The translations under genes and the position numbers were made by a program. Shown here piece by piece: positions 42,428-52,128 of a DNA stretch of 64,000 nucleotides (position 1 is the first letter of the stretch; every line of letters begins with the position of its first letter). This DNA is from an uncultured Parabacteroides sp. GTDB lineage: Bacteria > Bacteroidota > Bacteroidia > Bacteroidales > Tannerellaceae. Below the pieces are notes generated by a model. That model made no database searches. It was not told the DNA's origin and saw only the letters and a program-made list of their open reading frames with translations. Location of the stretch: NCBI RefSeq assembly GCF_902493135.1, contig NZ_CABUOD010000008.1, positions 1 to 64,000 of the forward strand. Reading direction: 5' to 3'.

Positions 42428-44797
42428 ATGAAGACTTTGTTACATAACTTTGCCGGTGCGTTGCGGCGCTTTAGGTTGCCGACAGCCTTGAATCTGATAG
42501 GGATGTCCGTCGCTTTTGCCGTGTTTCTTATTTTGATGATGCAGGTGACGTATGAATGGGGATTCGACCGTTTCCATCAACATGCCGATCGCTTGTACAG
42601 GCTGGAGATCACACATGGGGAGTCCGGGGCGCAAGCCTGTCTGAGCCGTCCGCTGATCGAGGCGTTCACCGCTTCGTCGCCGCATATAGAGAAAGGGGCG
42701 TTCCTGAACGGGTTTGTCGATAAAGAGAATGTGACGGTCGAACATAACGGTGAGCGCAGGCCCTTCTTGGAAAACCTTTACCCCGTTTCCGCCGATTACG
42801 CCGACGTATTCGAGTTTACCATGATGGAAGGCGAACGCCGTGCTTTGGATATCGCAGGTCAGGTATTGATACCGCAAAGCATGGCCCGGAAATTCTTCGG
42901 TTCATCGTCCGCATCGGGCAAGGAGATCATCGGTGAAGGCTGGACTGCCACCGTCGGCGGCGTCTATAAGGATTTTCCGGATAATTCGATCGTCAGGAAT
43001 GCCATCTACCGGAAAATTCCCGACAGTTACGGCAAAGGCGGCTGGACACAGAATAATTTCGAATGCTATATCCGCCTGGATAATCCGGCTTCCAGCAATG
43101 GATTGATCGACAATTTCAAGCGTAACTTCCATCATGAGCAGTTGACTTGGGAGACGATGGACTTGCGGTTGACCGCTCTTCCCGATGTCTATTTCGAGAC
43201 GGATTGCAGCTTCGACACCCAGAAACAGAAAGGCAGCTATGCGTTGATGCGTTTGTTGTCGGGCATAGCCTTGTTGATCGTCGTGATCGCTGCTATCAAT
43301 TTTGCCAACTTCAGCAATGCGCAGGTCCCGATGCGGGTTAGGAGCATCAACACGCAGAAGGTGTTGGGAGGCTCTGTCGGGGCGATCCGCTTCTCGTTGG
43401 TTTTGGAGGCTGTCGGGATTTGCCTGTCGGCTTATCTGTTGGCTTTGTTTTATGTGTATAATCTTTCTCTGACTTCGTTTGCAGATATTGTGGTCGGCGG
43501 GCTATCCTTGAAAGGCAGGCTTCCGTTGGTCATCGGGGCAGGGGTGTTTGTCATCCTGATCGGGGTGGGGGCGAGTTACTGGCCTGCACGATATATCACT
43601 TCGTTTCCGCCGGCCTTGGTGCTGAAAGGCAATTACGGTTTGTCCCCGAAAGGGAAGATGCTGCGTAATTGTCTGGTGTGCTTGCAATTTATTGTTTCCT
43701 TTATCCTGATCATCGGGGCTTTGTTTGTAAACCTGCAAAACAGGCAAATGCTTCGTATGCCGCTCGGATTTGATAAGGAGCAGGTGGTCGTGGCCGATAA
43801 CCTGACAAACAAATTGCAGGGACAACCGGAACTGATCCGGCAAAAATTGGGACGAATACCGGATATCGAGTCTGTCTCTATGGTTTCGCACCTGATCGGG
43901 GCGACAGATAATTACGCCCGTTTGGGACGTTCGCATAAAGGCGAAATGATTAATTATCTGACGATTCAAGCCGATCCCTCGATCTTGGAGGTGCTGGGCG
44001 TCAAACCGACTGCCGGACGGGATTTTCAACCTGAAGATGTGTTGGGGGATGGAGTTTATATTTTTAACGAGATGGCGCGTAAGCAGTATGAGATGGAACC
44101 GGGGGATGTCTTGTCTTTTGACATGACCGGTGATTGGGGTGAATTTCATACACGGGAACAGGTGGCCGGTTTTATGCCGGACTTGAAGTACAACTCCTTC
44201 AAAAGCATCACGGAGCCGTTTGCCTTCTATGTCGGCAAGAATCAAATGGTCGGTTCGCTTTCTCAGTTGATGGTCCGTACTCGTGCCGGCGCCGACTACG
44301 CGAACCTTAAAACCGTTCTTGTAGCATCCCTTCACGAGATAGACCCGAATTACCTGCCCAGTCTCAGCCTTTTCGACGAGATGCAAGACTATCTCTACGA
44401 AAAGGAACTCCGTGCCGGCCGGCAGATCACCTTTTTCAGCCTGGTGACGGTTTTGATCTCCTTGATCGGCGTGTTCGGAGTCGTGATGCTCGAAAGCGAA
44501 TATAGACGGAAAGAAGTAGGTGTCCGGAAGGTTTTCGGTGCAACGGTCGGCGAATTGTTGCGTCTTTTTAATAAAGCGTATTTGCAAATCACGACGGCTT
44601 GTTTCGTTGTGGCTGTTCCGATCGCCTATTATGCAATAGTCCGTTGGCAGGAAAGTTTTATATATAAGGTGAGTCTTTCGTGGTGGATTTTTTTGCTGGC
44701 GTTTGTGTCGGTAACGGCCATAACGCTGTTGACTGTTTCGGTTCAGAGTTGGCGTGTAGCGAATGCGAATCCGGTCGACAGTCTTAAAAGTGAATAA
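42428..44797 (+). CDS. FtsX/MacB-type ABC permease 1
   Basis: 789 residues, the first gene of a sigma-54-driven operon. N-terminal membrane helix (about 18-40), a MacB_PCD periplasmic domain, FtsX core helices (about 278-400), a second periplasmic domain (about 435-660) and a second FtsX core (about 675-785), giving roughly eight membrane helices. The N-terminus shares the pattern LHNFAGALRRFRLPTALNLIGMSVAF with the two other permeases here. The type is associated with mechanotransmission, extrusion of molecules from the periplasm or lipoprotein handling; substrate unknown. Confidence 0.9.
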   Translation: MKTLLHNFAGALRRFRLPTALNLIGMSVAFAVFLILMMQVTYEWGFDRFHQHADRLYRLEITHGESGAQACLSRPLIEAFTASSPHIEKGAFLNGFVDKENVTVEHNGERRPFLENLYPVSADYADVFEFTMMEGERRALDIAGQVLIPQSMARKFFGSSSASGKEIIGEGWTATVGGVYKDFPDNSIVRNAIYRKIPDSYGKGGWTQNNFECYIRLDNPASSNGLIDNFKRNFHHEQLTWETMDLRLTALPDVYFETDCSFDTQKQKGSYALMRLLSGIALLIVVIAAINFANFSNAQVPMRVRSINTQKVLGGSVGAIRFSLVLEAVGICLSAYLLALFYVYNLSLTSFADIVVGGLSLKGRLPLVIGAGVFVILIGVGASYWPARYITSFPPALVLKGNYGLSPKGKMLRNCLVCLQFIVSFILIIGALFVNLQNRQMLRMPLGFDKEQVVVADNLTNKLQGQPELIRQKLGRIPDIESVSMVSHLIGATDNYARLGRSHKGEMINYLTIQADPSILEVLGVKPTAGRDFQPEDVLGDGVYIFNEMARKQYEMEPGDVLSFDMTGDWGEFHTREQVAGFMPDLKYNSFKSITEPFAFYVGKNQMVGSLSQLMVRTRAGADYANLKTVLVASLHEIDPNYLPSLSLFDEMQDYLYEKELRAGRQITFFSLVTVLISLIGVFGVVMLESEYRRKEVGVRKVFGATVGELLRLFNKAYLQITTACFVVAVPIAYYAIVRWQESFIYKVSLSWWIFLLAFVSVTAITLLTVSVQSWRVANANPVDSLKSE

Positions 44798-44811
44798 AAT
44801 AAATAATAGGT

Positions 44812-47187
44812 ATGAAAACGATTTTGCGAAATTTCTTTAGTGTGCTCCGTCGGTTCAAGACGGCTTCTGTTTTGAATGTGTTGGGGTTAAGCATTGCTTT
44901 TGTGGCCTTTATGCTCATTATGATGCAGGTGAACTATGATTATACGTTCGATCGCAGCCAGCGGGATGCGGACGCTATCTTCCGGGTGGATATCGTGCAC
45001 GGAAGCAAAGGGTCGCAAGCCATTATCTGTCGTCCGTTCGCACGGACGTTTACCGAATCGTCTCCCCATATAAAAGGGGGATGCCTTTTGAGTTCCTGGA
45101 CCGATAGCCGTTTTTTCCATATAGAGGATGGCGGACGGCGGACGAGTTATAAGGAAGATGCGTGGAACGTGACTCCCGAAGTCTTGAAAGTGTTCGGCTT
45201 CGATATGCTCGAAGGAAACGAACGGTCTTTGGATGAGCCCAACAGCGTGATCCTTCCGGAAAGCATGGCGAGAAAGATTTTCGGAGAGGAATCGGCGATC
45301 GGCAAGCAGTTGATCTCAACCAATCCTATGGAAGATGCGAGAATCGTAAAAGGGGTATATAGGGATTTTCCCCGTAATTCTGCTTTGAAGAACGTAATGT
45401 ACACATCGATGAGTCCGAAGGAAAACTATGATAACTGGGGAAACTGGAATTATTTTTTCTTTGTCCGTCTCGACGATCCGGCCAATAAGGAGAATGTCTT
45501 GGACAATTTTAAAAATAATTTTAATGCGAAAGAAGTCTTTGGCGAAGATTTCGAATGGGGAGATGAAGAGAGTTTAGACCTTCGCCTGACCTCTTTGCCG
45601 GATGTCCATTTCCTGAATAACGTGGATTTCGATTCGATGCCGAAAGCGAGCCGCCAGACATTGCTTGTGCTTTTCTCCATCGCTTTTGTCATCCTTATTA
45701 TCGCCGGTATCAATTTTACCAATTTCAGCACGGCGTTGACCCCTATGCGTATCAAGAGTATCAATACGCAGAAGGTATTGGGCAGTTCCGAGCGTACGTT
45801 GCGTGGAGGCTTGTTGGCTGAGGCGGTTGGCGTCAGCCTATTTGCGTATCTGCTTTCGCTTCTTTTCTTGTACATAGCACCGAAAACTCCGGTGGCCTCG
45901 CTGGTGGATGCCGATATCTCGTTCGGGGCACAGCCGATGATCATAGCCGGTACGGCGGTGATCGCGGCGATCGTGGGCGTACTGGCCGGTCTTTATCCTT
46001 CCTTCTATGTCACCTCTTTCCCGCCGGCCTTGGTGTTGAAAGGGAGTTTCGGCCTCTCGCTTGCCGGACGCCGGATGAGGAGCGTGTTGGTGGGAATCCA
46101 GTTTGTGGCTTCTTTTATCCTGATTATCGGTTCCTTGTTTATGTATCTGCAAAACCGGTATATGCAAAATGCCCCGTTGGGCTACGACAAGGAGGAGATG
46201 ATTATCGTGCATTTGAACGATAAGATCAATAAGGATCGGGATGCTTTCACGAACCAGTTGAAATCGTTCTCCGGCGTGGAGGACGTGACCTACTCCCAAT
46301 TTCTGCTTTCAAGCCAGGACCAGTATATGGGATGGGGGCGTGACTATAATGGAAATAATATCAACTTCCAGTGTCTTCCTGTTTCTTCTTCTTTCCTGAA
46401 GGTGATGGGCATAGAGGTCAAGGAAGGCCGTGATTTCCGTCCGGAAGACGATCAGAAGGAGACAGGCTGCTATATATTCAACGAAAAGGCGAAGGCTCAG
46501 TACGACTTGAAGTTGAATGACAATATCGACGGTTCCGAAATTATCGGTTTTATCCCGGATATCAAGTTCGCCTCTTTCCGCCAGGAGGTCGCTCCGATGG
46601 CTTTCTATCTTTGGGGTAAATACCAGTGGGGGCAGGAAGGCAACTATTATAATGCCGCATACGTGAAGTTTAAGGCGGGCAGTGATCTTCGTGCCGGGAT
46701 GGAGCATGTACGCGAGTCGCTGAAAAAGTTCGATTCGGAGTATCCTTTTGTGGTCCGTTTCTATGACGAAATTTTGCAGCGTACCTATGAAAAGGAATTG
46801 AAGATCGGTTCTTTGATCACTTTGTTCAGCCTTGTCGCTATCTTTATCTCGATTGTGGGCGTGTTCGGCCTTGTCGTCTTCGAGAGCGAATACAAGCGGA
46901 AGGAGATCGCCGTGCGCAAGGTGTTGGGATCGACGACGGGAGAGATCTTGTATATGTTCAACGTGAGCTATTTTTGGATTTTGCTGATATGTTTTGTCCT
47001 CGGCGCTCCGGTCGCCTGGTACGGCGTACACCGTTGGTTGGAGAACTTCGCCTACCGTACGCCGATGTATTGGTGGGTGTTGCCGCTGGCTTTCCTCATC
47101 GTAGGTGTGATCACGGCTATAACGGTGACATACCAGAACTGGCATGTCGCTAACGAGAATCCGGTAAAGAACATAAAATCAGAGTAA
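44812..47187 (+). CDS. FtsX/MacB-type ABC permease 2
   Basis: 791 residues, 14 nt downstream of permease 1 and with the same layout: N-terminal helix, periplasmic domain, FtsX core (RQTLLVLFSIAFVILIIAGINFTNFST), second periplasmic domain and C-terminal FtsX core ending ENPVKNIKSE. RIKSINTQKVLGSSE and SFPPALVLKGSFGLS are shared nearly word for word with the other permeases, pointing to origin by gene duplication. Precedes the ATPase gene. Confidence 0.9.
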   Translation: MKTILRNFFSVLRRFKTASVLNVLGLSIAFVAFMLIMMQVNYDYTFDRSQRDADAIFRVDIVHGSKGSQAIICRPFARTFTESSPHIKGGCLLSSWTDSRFFHIEDGGRRTSYKEDAWNVTPEVLKVFGFDMLEGNERSLDEPNSVILPESMARKIFGEESAIGKQLISTNPMEDARIVKGVYRDFPRNSALKNVMYTSMSPKENYDNWGNWNYFFFVRLDDPANKENVLDNFKNNFNAKEVFGEDFEWGDEESLDLRLTSLPDVHFLNNVDFDSMPKASRQTLLVLFSIAFVILIIAGINFTNFSTALTPMRIKSINTQKVLGSSERTLRGGLLAEAVGVSLFAYLLSLLFLYIAPKTPVASLVDADISFGAQPMIIAGTAVIAAIVGVLAGLYPSFYVTSFPPALVLKGSFGLSLAGRRMRSVLVGIQFVASFILIIGSLFMYLQNRYMQNAPLGYDKEEMIIVHLNDKINKDRDAFTNQLKSFSGVEDVTYSQFLLSSQDQYMGWGRDYNGNNINFQCLPVSSSFLKVMGIEVKEGRDFRPEDDQKETGCYIFNEKAKAQYDLKLNDNIDGSEIIGFIPDIKFASFRQEVAPMAFYLWGKYQWGQEGNYYNAAYVKFKAGSDLRAGMEHVRESLKKFDSEYPFVVRFYDEILQRTYEKELKIGSLITLFSLVAIFISIVGVFGLVVFESEYKRKEIAVRKVLGSTTGEILYMFNVSYFWILLICFVLGAPVAWYGVHRWLENFAYRTPMYWWVLPLAFLIVGVITAITVTYQNWHVANENPVKNIKSE

Positions 47188-47240
47188 TTAAAGAATTAAG
47201 AGGCAAGAATTAAAACATAAAATCATAAATCGAAAAAGTC

Positions 47241-47921
47241 ATGATAAAGATCGAAGGTTTAAGTAAGTTTTTCCGTACGGAAGAGGTGGAGACGATTGCA
47301 TTGAATAATGTTTCCCTGGAAGTGAAAGATGGCGAATTTGTGGCTATCATGGGGCCTTCCGGATGTGGCAAGTCTACATTGCTGAATATCTTAGGGTTGT
47401 TGGATAACCCGACGTCGGGCGATTATTACCTGGCGGATAAGGAAGTCGGGCATCTCAAGGAGAAAGAACGCACGCAGGTTCGCAAAGGCAACATCGGTTT
47501 CGTGTTCCAGAGTTTCAACCTGATCGACGAACTGAACGTGTTCGAGAACGTGGAACTCCCGCTTACCTACCTGAAAGTAAAGGCCGGCGAGCGTAAGCAG
47601 ATGGTGAACGATATCCTGAAACGCATGAATATCAGCCACCGTGCCAGCCACTTCCCGCAACAGCTTTCCGGAGGTCAGCAACAGCGTGTGGCTATCGCCC
47701 GCGCCGTCGTTTCGAATCCGAAGATCATCCTCGCCGATGAACCGACCGGTAACCTGGACTCCAAGAACGGTGCTGAAGTGATGCAACTGCTCACCGAACT
47801 GAACCGGGAAGGCACCACGATCGTCATGGTGACCCACTCCAAGCACGATGCCAGTTTCGCCCACCGGATCATCAACCTGTTCGATGGTAGCATCGTCTCG
47901 TCGGTGAACGAGTTTATCTGA
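47241..47921 (+). CDS. ABC transporter ATP-binding protein, LolD/MacB-like
   Basis: 226 residues, single nucleotide-binding domain. Walker A GPSGCGKST (38-46), Q-loop Gln90, signature LSGGQQQR (142-149), Walker B IILADEP (162-168), and switch His199. It is the only ATPase in the operon and probably serves the three permeases, which lack nucleotide-binding domains. A 53-nt AT-rich spacer precedes it. Confidence 0.95.
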   Translation: MIKIEGLSKFFRTEEVETIALNNVSLEVKDGEFVAIMGPSGCGKSTLLNILGLLDNPTSGDYYLADKEVGHLKEKERTQVRKGNIGFVFQSFNLIDELNVFENVELPLTYLKVKAGERKQMVNDILKRMNISHRASHFPQQLSGGQQQRVAIARAVVSNPKIILADEPTGNLDSKNGAEVMQLLTELNREGTTIVMVTHSKHDASFAHRIINLFDGSIVSSVNEFI

Positions 47922-47979
47922 ATAGCGGTTCCTGTAAAATAGGGTTGCCATTGAGGACCATCTAATAAAATTAATGGAG

Positions 47980-50364
47980 ATGAAAACGATTCTAAGAAAT
48001 TTCCTAAGCGCGTTGAGAAGGTTTAGGCTGGCTACGACCTTAAACGTAGTCGGATTGTCGGTCTCTTTTGCGGCTTTTATCATAATCATGATGCAGGTTC
48101 GCTACGAGCGTACGTTCGACAGTTGCCATCCGAACATTTCGCGTATTTACCGCGTCGAGGTGGATGTGAAGGACTATAAAGGACTGATCATCCATAGCCG
48201 CCCGTTTATTGATGCGGTGATCGCTTCGTCGCCTCTGATCGAGCGTGCGACTTTGTATTGCCCTTATACCGGCGACTACTATTTTACGATTATGCAGGGG
48301 CAGGACAAAGTGGGTTTTAAAGAGTCTTTCATTACCTGTTATCCTGAAATCACGGACATGTTCCGTTTCGAGATGCTGGAAGGGAGAGCCGATTGCCTCA
48401 AAGATGGCGAGAATGTGCTGATCCCGGAAAGCATGGCACGCAAGTTTTTCGGCCATGATCCGGCGGTCGGGAAGCGGCTGAATATGGAGGAAAGCATGTG
48501 GGGTAAGAAGGCTGATGGTTTCCTGGTCGTAGGAGGCGTGTATAAAGATTTTCCCGGCAATACGCAATTGAATAACATCATTTATACGGCTCTGAACGAT
48601 GACAAGACGAAGGATAGCTGGATCAGCCGGAATTACTATTGCTATGTCATGCTGGCCCCGGACGCTTCTCCTGCGACGGTGGCCGAAAATTTCAGCCGCA
48701 CGTTCGATTTCAGCAAGAGCCATGAGGGGGACGAAGATGTGCAAATATCGCTCCGTCCGTTCGGAGATATCTATTACCTCAACGAGTCTCAGGATGGCAA
48801 CCTGGTCAAGAGCGGCAACCCGGAGACAACCCGGTTGCTGGTGGTGATCGCCTTTCTGATCATTGTCGTGGCAGCTATCAATTTTACCAATTTCAGCACT
48901 GCGTTGACACCTTTGCGGATCAAGAGCATCAATACGCAGAAAGTGTTGGGAAGCCCGGATGCGGTTTTACGCCTGTCGCTCCTGGTGGAGGCGATGGGGA
49001 TCGCTTTTCTTTCATTCCTGTTGTCCCTGTTCCTGATTTATCTGCTGAACCGTCCCGAAATACTCGCTTTTGTGAAGGCGGATCTGACGTTGGCCAATAA
49101 TGTGGAGTTGCTGGTGTCGGTCGGCGCGTTGTCATTGGCAGTGGGATTGATGGCAGGTTTATATCCGGCATATTATATCACTTCGTTCCCGCCTGCATTG
49201 GTTTTGAAAGGATCGTTCGGGTTGTCGCCTGCCGGACGCAAACTGCGTACGGTATTGATGGGGTTCCAGTTTGTGGTGTCGATCGTCTTGATTATCGGAG
49301 CTTTCTTTATCTACCTGCAAAACCGGTATATGCAGCATTTCCCGCTTGGGTTTGACAAAGACCGTATTGCCGTCGTGGAGTTGAACAGGAAGATGGAGGG
49401 TGAGAGCAAGGGTCTGTATGTCAATAAGCTGAAAGAATATCCGGGGATAGAGGACGTCGCCTTTTCCCAGCAGAAGTTAGGTGCTCAGGATCGTTATATG
49501 ACGTGGGGAGGCAGCTATAAGGATCAAGGCGTACAGCTCGACGCTCTGCCTGTGTCGTGGAATTTTATAGATGTGATGGGGATGCAACGCACGGGCGGAC
49601 GGCAATTGACGGAAAGCGATGAAAAGGGGGAGAAAATGACGTTTATCGTTTTCGACTCCATGCGTAAACGGTACGATATGAAAGATGGAGATTCCTTTAT
49701 CATTCCCTGGCTGGGTGAGGACTATCCCATCGAGATCGCCGGTTCGGTGAAGGATACGCATTTCTCTTCGCTTCGGGGTAACCTGGAAGGCGGCGTGCTG
49801 ATCATCAATTATTGGGGGTTGCTGCCGGTCTCTTATATACGCATCAAAGCCGGGGCCGACCTGGCGGAAACGGTCAGCCATATCCGTAAAACGGTGGCGG
49901 AGATCGATCCGGCTTATCCGGTGGATGTGCAGTTTTACGATACCATACTCGACAGCCTTTACCGGCAGGAAGAGAACCTGAGCATGATGGTATTCCTGTT
50001 CAGCCTGCTGGCGATCATCATTTCGCTGGTAGGTGTGTTCGGCCTGGTTGTGTTCGAGTCGCAGTATCGGAAGAAAGAGATCGGTATCCGTAAGGTGCAC
50101 GGTTCGACTGTCGGCGGCATATTGGAGATGTTGAGCAAACGGTATGTCGCCATAGTCTTGATCTGTTTCGTTCTGTCAGCTCCGCTTGCCTGGTACGGCG
50201 TGACAAAGTGGTTGGAAGGTTTTGCCTATAAGACGCCCCTCTATCTGTGGGTGTTTGTAGCCGCTCTGTTTGTCGTGATGGTCATAACACTGGCAACCGT
50301 CATTTTCCAAAGCTGGAAAGCAGCTACAGCTAATCCGGTCGAAAGCATTAAGAACGATAACTGA
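47980..50364 (+). CDS. FtsX/MacB-type ABC permease 3
   Basis: 794 residues from ATG 47980, chosen because MKTILRNFLSALRRFR then aligns with the other permeases; ATG 47974 would add two residues (ME). Same architecture: N-terminal helix, FtsX core with AINFTNFSTALTPLRIKSIN, second FtsX core with GVFGLVVFESQYRKKEIGIRKVHGS. Last gene of the operon; a hairpin at 50418-50449 follows. Confidence 0.9.
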   Translation: MKTILRNFLSALRRFRLATTLNVVGLSVSFAAFIIIMMQVRYERTFDSCHPNISRIYRVEVDVKDYKGLIIHSRPFIDAVIASSPLIERATLYCPYTGDYYFTIMQGQDKVGFKESFITCYPEITDMFRFEMLEGRADCLKDGENVLIPESMARKFFGHDPAVGKRLNMEESMWGKKADGFLVVGGVYKDFPGNTQLNNIIYTALNDDKTKDSWISRNYYCYVMLAPDASPATVAENFSRTFDFSKSHEGDEDVQISLRPFGDIYYLNESQDGNLVKSGNPETTRLLVVIAFLIIVVAAINFTNFSTALTPLRIKSINTQKVLGSPDAVLRLSLLVEAMGIAFLSFLLSLFLIYLLNRPEILAFVKADLTLANNVELLVSVGALSLAVGLMAGLYPAYYITSFPPALVLKGSFGLSPAGRKLRTVLMGFQFVVSIVLIIGAFFIYLQNRYMQHFPLGFDKDRIAVVELNRKMEGESKGLYVNKLKEYPGIEDVAFSQQKLGAQDRYMTWGGSYKDQGVQLDALPVSWNFIDVMGMQRTGGRQLTESDEKGEKMTFIVFDSMRKRYDMKDGDSFIIPWLGEDYPIEIAGSVKDTHFSSLRGNLEGGVLIINYWGLLPVSYIRIKAGADLAETVSHIRKTVAEIDPAYPVDVQFYDTILDSLYRQEENLSMMVFLFSLLAIIISLVGVFGLVVFESQYRKKEIGIRKVHGSTVGGILEMLSKRYVAIVLICFVLSAPLAWYGVTKWLEGFAYKTPLYLWVFVAALFVVMVITLATVIFQSWKAATANPVESIKNDN

Positions 50365-50417
50365 ATATATCCTTGTATGTGAAATTGTTCCTATAGATGC
50401 CTGTCGCTTCCCGAAAA

Positions 50418-50449
50418 GGTAGGCATCGGTTATCGGATAGATGCCTACC
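50418..50449. terminator. Hairpin at the end of the permease operon
   Basis: ggtaggcatc (50418-50427) pairs with gatgcctacc (50440-50449), loop 12 nt. A nearby GATGCCTGTC word could compete for pairing. No T-run follows, so terminator function is uncertain. Confidence 0.4.
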
Positions 50450-50565
50450 CGTGTCTGAATTTGGTTCAAGCCTGCCAAGAAGTGGACCATTTATGCAATG
50501 GAATATTTTGGAGAGGTTGCCATCGTTTTTTAGGTGAAAATGAAATAACTTTCAGAATAAAATCA

Positions 50566-50573
50566 TACCTTTG
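50566..50573 (+). promoter_or_regulatory. -7 element for the sugar isomerase/epimerase gene
   Basis: TACCTTTG, an exact TAnnTTTG match, 24 nt before the start codon. The -33 TTG is not clear. Confidence 0.45.
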
Positions 50574-50596
50574 GAGCAATCTAAATTTAATAGACC

Positions 50597-51538
50597 ATGA
50601 TCAATAGAAGAAACTTTTTGAAAAATGCGTCCCTGTTTACGTTGGGTGGCCTGATGGCCGGCAAGGCAGGGAATGTCGTTGCAGCACAGCCTGCAACATC
50701 TGCCGTTCTCGAAGCGACGGCTGCTAAGAATATCGGTTTGCAAATCTATTCTTTAGGCGGAGAGCTATACAAAGATGTTCCGGGAGGAATGAAGAAACTG
50801 AAAAAGATGGGGTATCAGACGTTGGAACTTGCCGGTTATAACAATGGGAAGATTCATGATGTAGACATGATGGAGTTCAAGAAGATGGCGGATGATGCCG
50901 GACTTCAGATCCTGAGTTCGCATGTGAATCCCCCCGTTCGCGAATATACGAAGGACAATCTGGACAAAATTAAGGAATACTGGAAAAAGACGGCTGACGA
51001 CCATGCCAAGATAGGGGTGAAATACCTGGTTCAGCCCGGTCAGCCCATTACCCGTAATGTGGAAGAAACAAAATATGTCTGTGAAGTCTTCAACGAAGCC
51101 GGAAAGATCGTGAAAGCGGCCGGTATCCCGTTCGGTTACCATAACCACGACATGGAATTTGCAAAGGTGGTTCCCGGCGGCAAGGAAATGAAGTTCGGAC
51201 GTAACAACAAGGGAGAAAAGGTCTATGACATTTTCCTGGCGAATACCGACCCGTCATTGGTTTTCTTTGAGATGGACGTTTACTGGGCCGTTATGGGCCA
51301 ACAGGATCCGGTCGAGTATATCCAGAAATATGCAGACCGTATCAAAGTGCTTCATATCAAAGACCGTTATGTCTTGGGTGATTCCGGCATGATGAACTTC
51401 GAGCAGATATTCAAGCACTTCTATGCAAACGGCCATAAAGACTATTTCGTTGAAATGGAAGGAACCGGTAGCGGCAAGCAGTTTGAAGGCGTGAAAAAAA
51501 GTGCCGGTTATCTGCTGAAATCTTCGTTTGTAAAGTAA
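50597..51538 (+). CDS. Exported sugar phosphate isomerase/epimerase-like protein
   Basis: 313 residues. N-terminus MINRRNFLKNASLFTLGGLMAG carries a twin-arginine signal (RRNFLK). The mature part is a xylose-isomerase-like TIM barrel (AP_endonuc_2 fold) with IGLQIYSLGGELYKDV, PFGYHNHDMEF and VFFEMDVYWAVMGQQDP, where His and Glu/Asp residues suit a divalent metal site. Exported family members are common in Bacteroidota, usually linked to sugar or ketosugar turnover; the substrate is unknown. Confidence 0.88.
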   Translation: MINRRNFLKNASLFTLGGLMAGKAGNVVAAQPATSAVLEATAAKNIGLQIYSLGGELYKDVPGGMKKLKKMGYQTLELAGYNNGKIHDVDMMEFKKMADDAGLQILSSHVNPPVREYTKDNLDKIKEYWKKTADDHAKIGVKYLVQPGQPITRNVEETKYVCEVFNEAGKIVKAAGIPFGYHNHDMEFAKVVPGGKEMKFGRNNKGEKVYDIFLANTDPSLVFFEMDVYWAVMGQQDPVEYIQKYADRIKVLHIKDRYVLGDSGMMNFEQIFKHFYANGHKDYFVEMEGTGSGKQFEGVKKSAGYLLKSSFVK

Positions 51539-51547
51539 GTAGGGCAT

Positions 51548-51600
51548 GATTTAAGATTTATGATTTATGTGTCGATAAAATAAATCATAAATCTTAAATC
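51548..51600. terminator. AT-rich two-way hairpin, 20-bp perfect stem
   Basis: gatttaagatttatgattta (51548-51567) pairs exactly with 51581-51600 across a 13-nt loop. It lies between the convergent isomerase-like and HIT genes and may end transcription of both. Confidence 0.65.
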
Positions 51601-51610
51601 CCATAAATCC

Positions 51611-52039
51611 TTACAGCGCCTCTTTGATCTTCTCAACCATATCCCGGTATTCCGCATCCGTCAAGTAAACTTTTTGCGGGTTCATGGCAAATGTTCCGCC
51701 AAAGTCAGGCCCTCCTTCATATTTCGGAGCCAAGTGGAAATGGAGGTGCGAGAGTTTATCCGAATAAGCACCGTAGTTAATCTTTTGCGGATTGAACACT
51801 TTCTGCATCGCGCGGGTCACCCGTACGACATCGGCCATAAATGCATTCCGTTCTTCGTCGCTGAGCATGTTCAAGTCATGTACATGGTCTTTGTAGGCAA
51901 CCAGGCAACGACCGTGATACGTTTGTTCTTTAAACAGGAACAGTCTGGACACCGAGAGGGGGGCAACTTCGATCATCAGATCGTGCAAAGTCTGATTGTT
52001 CTGGCAATACAGACAATCTTTTGGATCACTTAAATTCAT
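51611..52039 (-). CDS. HIT-family nucleotide hydrolase/transferase
   Basis: 142 residues. The catalytic histidine triad is HLHFHLAPK (98-106). Zinc ligands C9 and C12 (CLYC) are at the N-terminus. Members cleave nucleoside phosphoramidates or dinucleoside polyphosphates. Cytoplasmic. Alone on the minus strand; divergent from the CNNM-type gene. Confidence 0.9.
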   Translation of the reverse strand: MNLSDPKDCLYCQNNQTLHDLMIEVAPLSVSRLFLFKEQTYHGRCLVAYKDHVHDLNMLSDEERNAFMADVVRVTRAMQKVFNPQKINYGAYSDKLSHLHFHLAPKYEGGPDFGGTFAMNPQKVYLTDAEYRDMVEKIKEAL

Positions 52040-52128
52040 ATTTTATTAGATTTCATTAATGATGTGGCTAAATTAGTAATTATTTTTCATATCTTCGCCT
52101 CCCTAATCAATCGCTGTGTATATAGCAA

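Noticed and set aside
48040..48744. 234-codon minus-strand frame inside permease 3
   Set aside because: Shadow of the permease coding sequence; the plus-strand frame has clear FtsX homology over the same bases.
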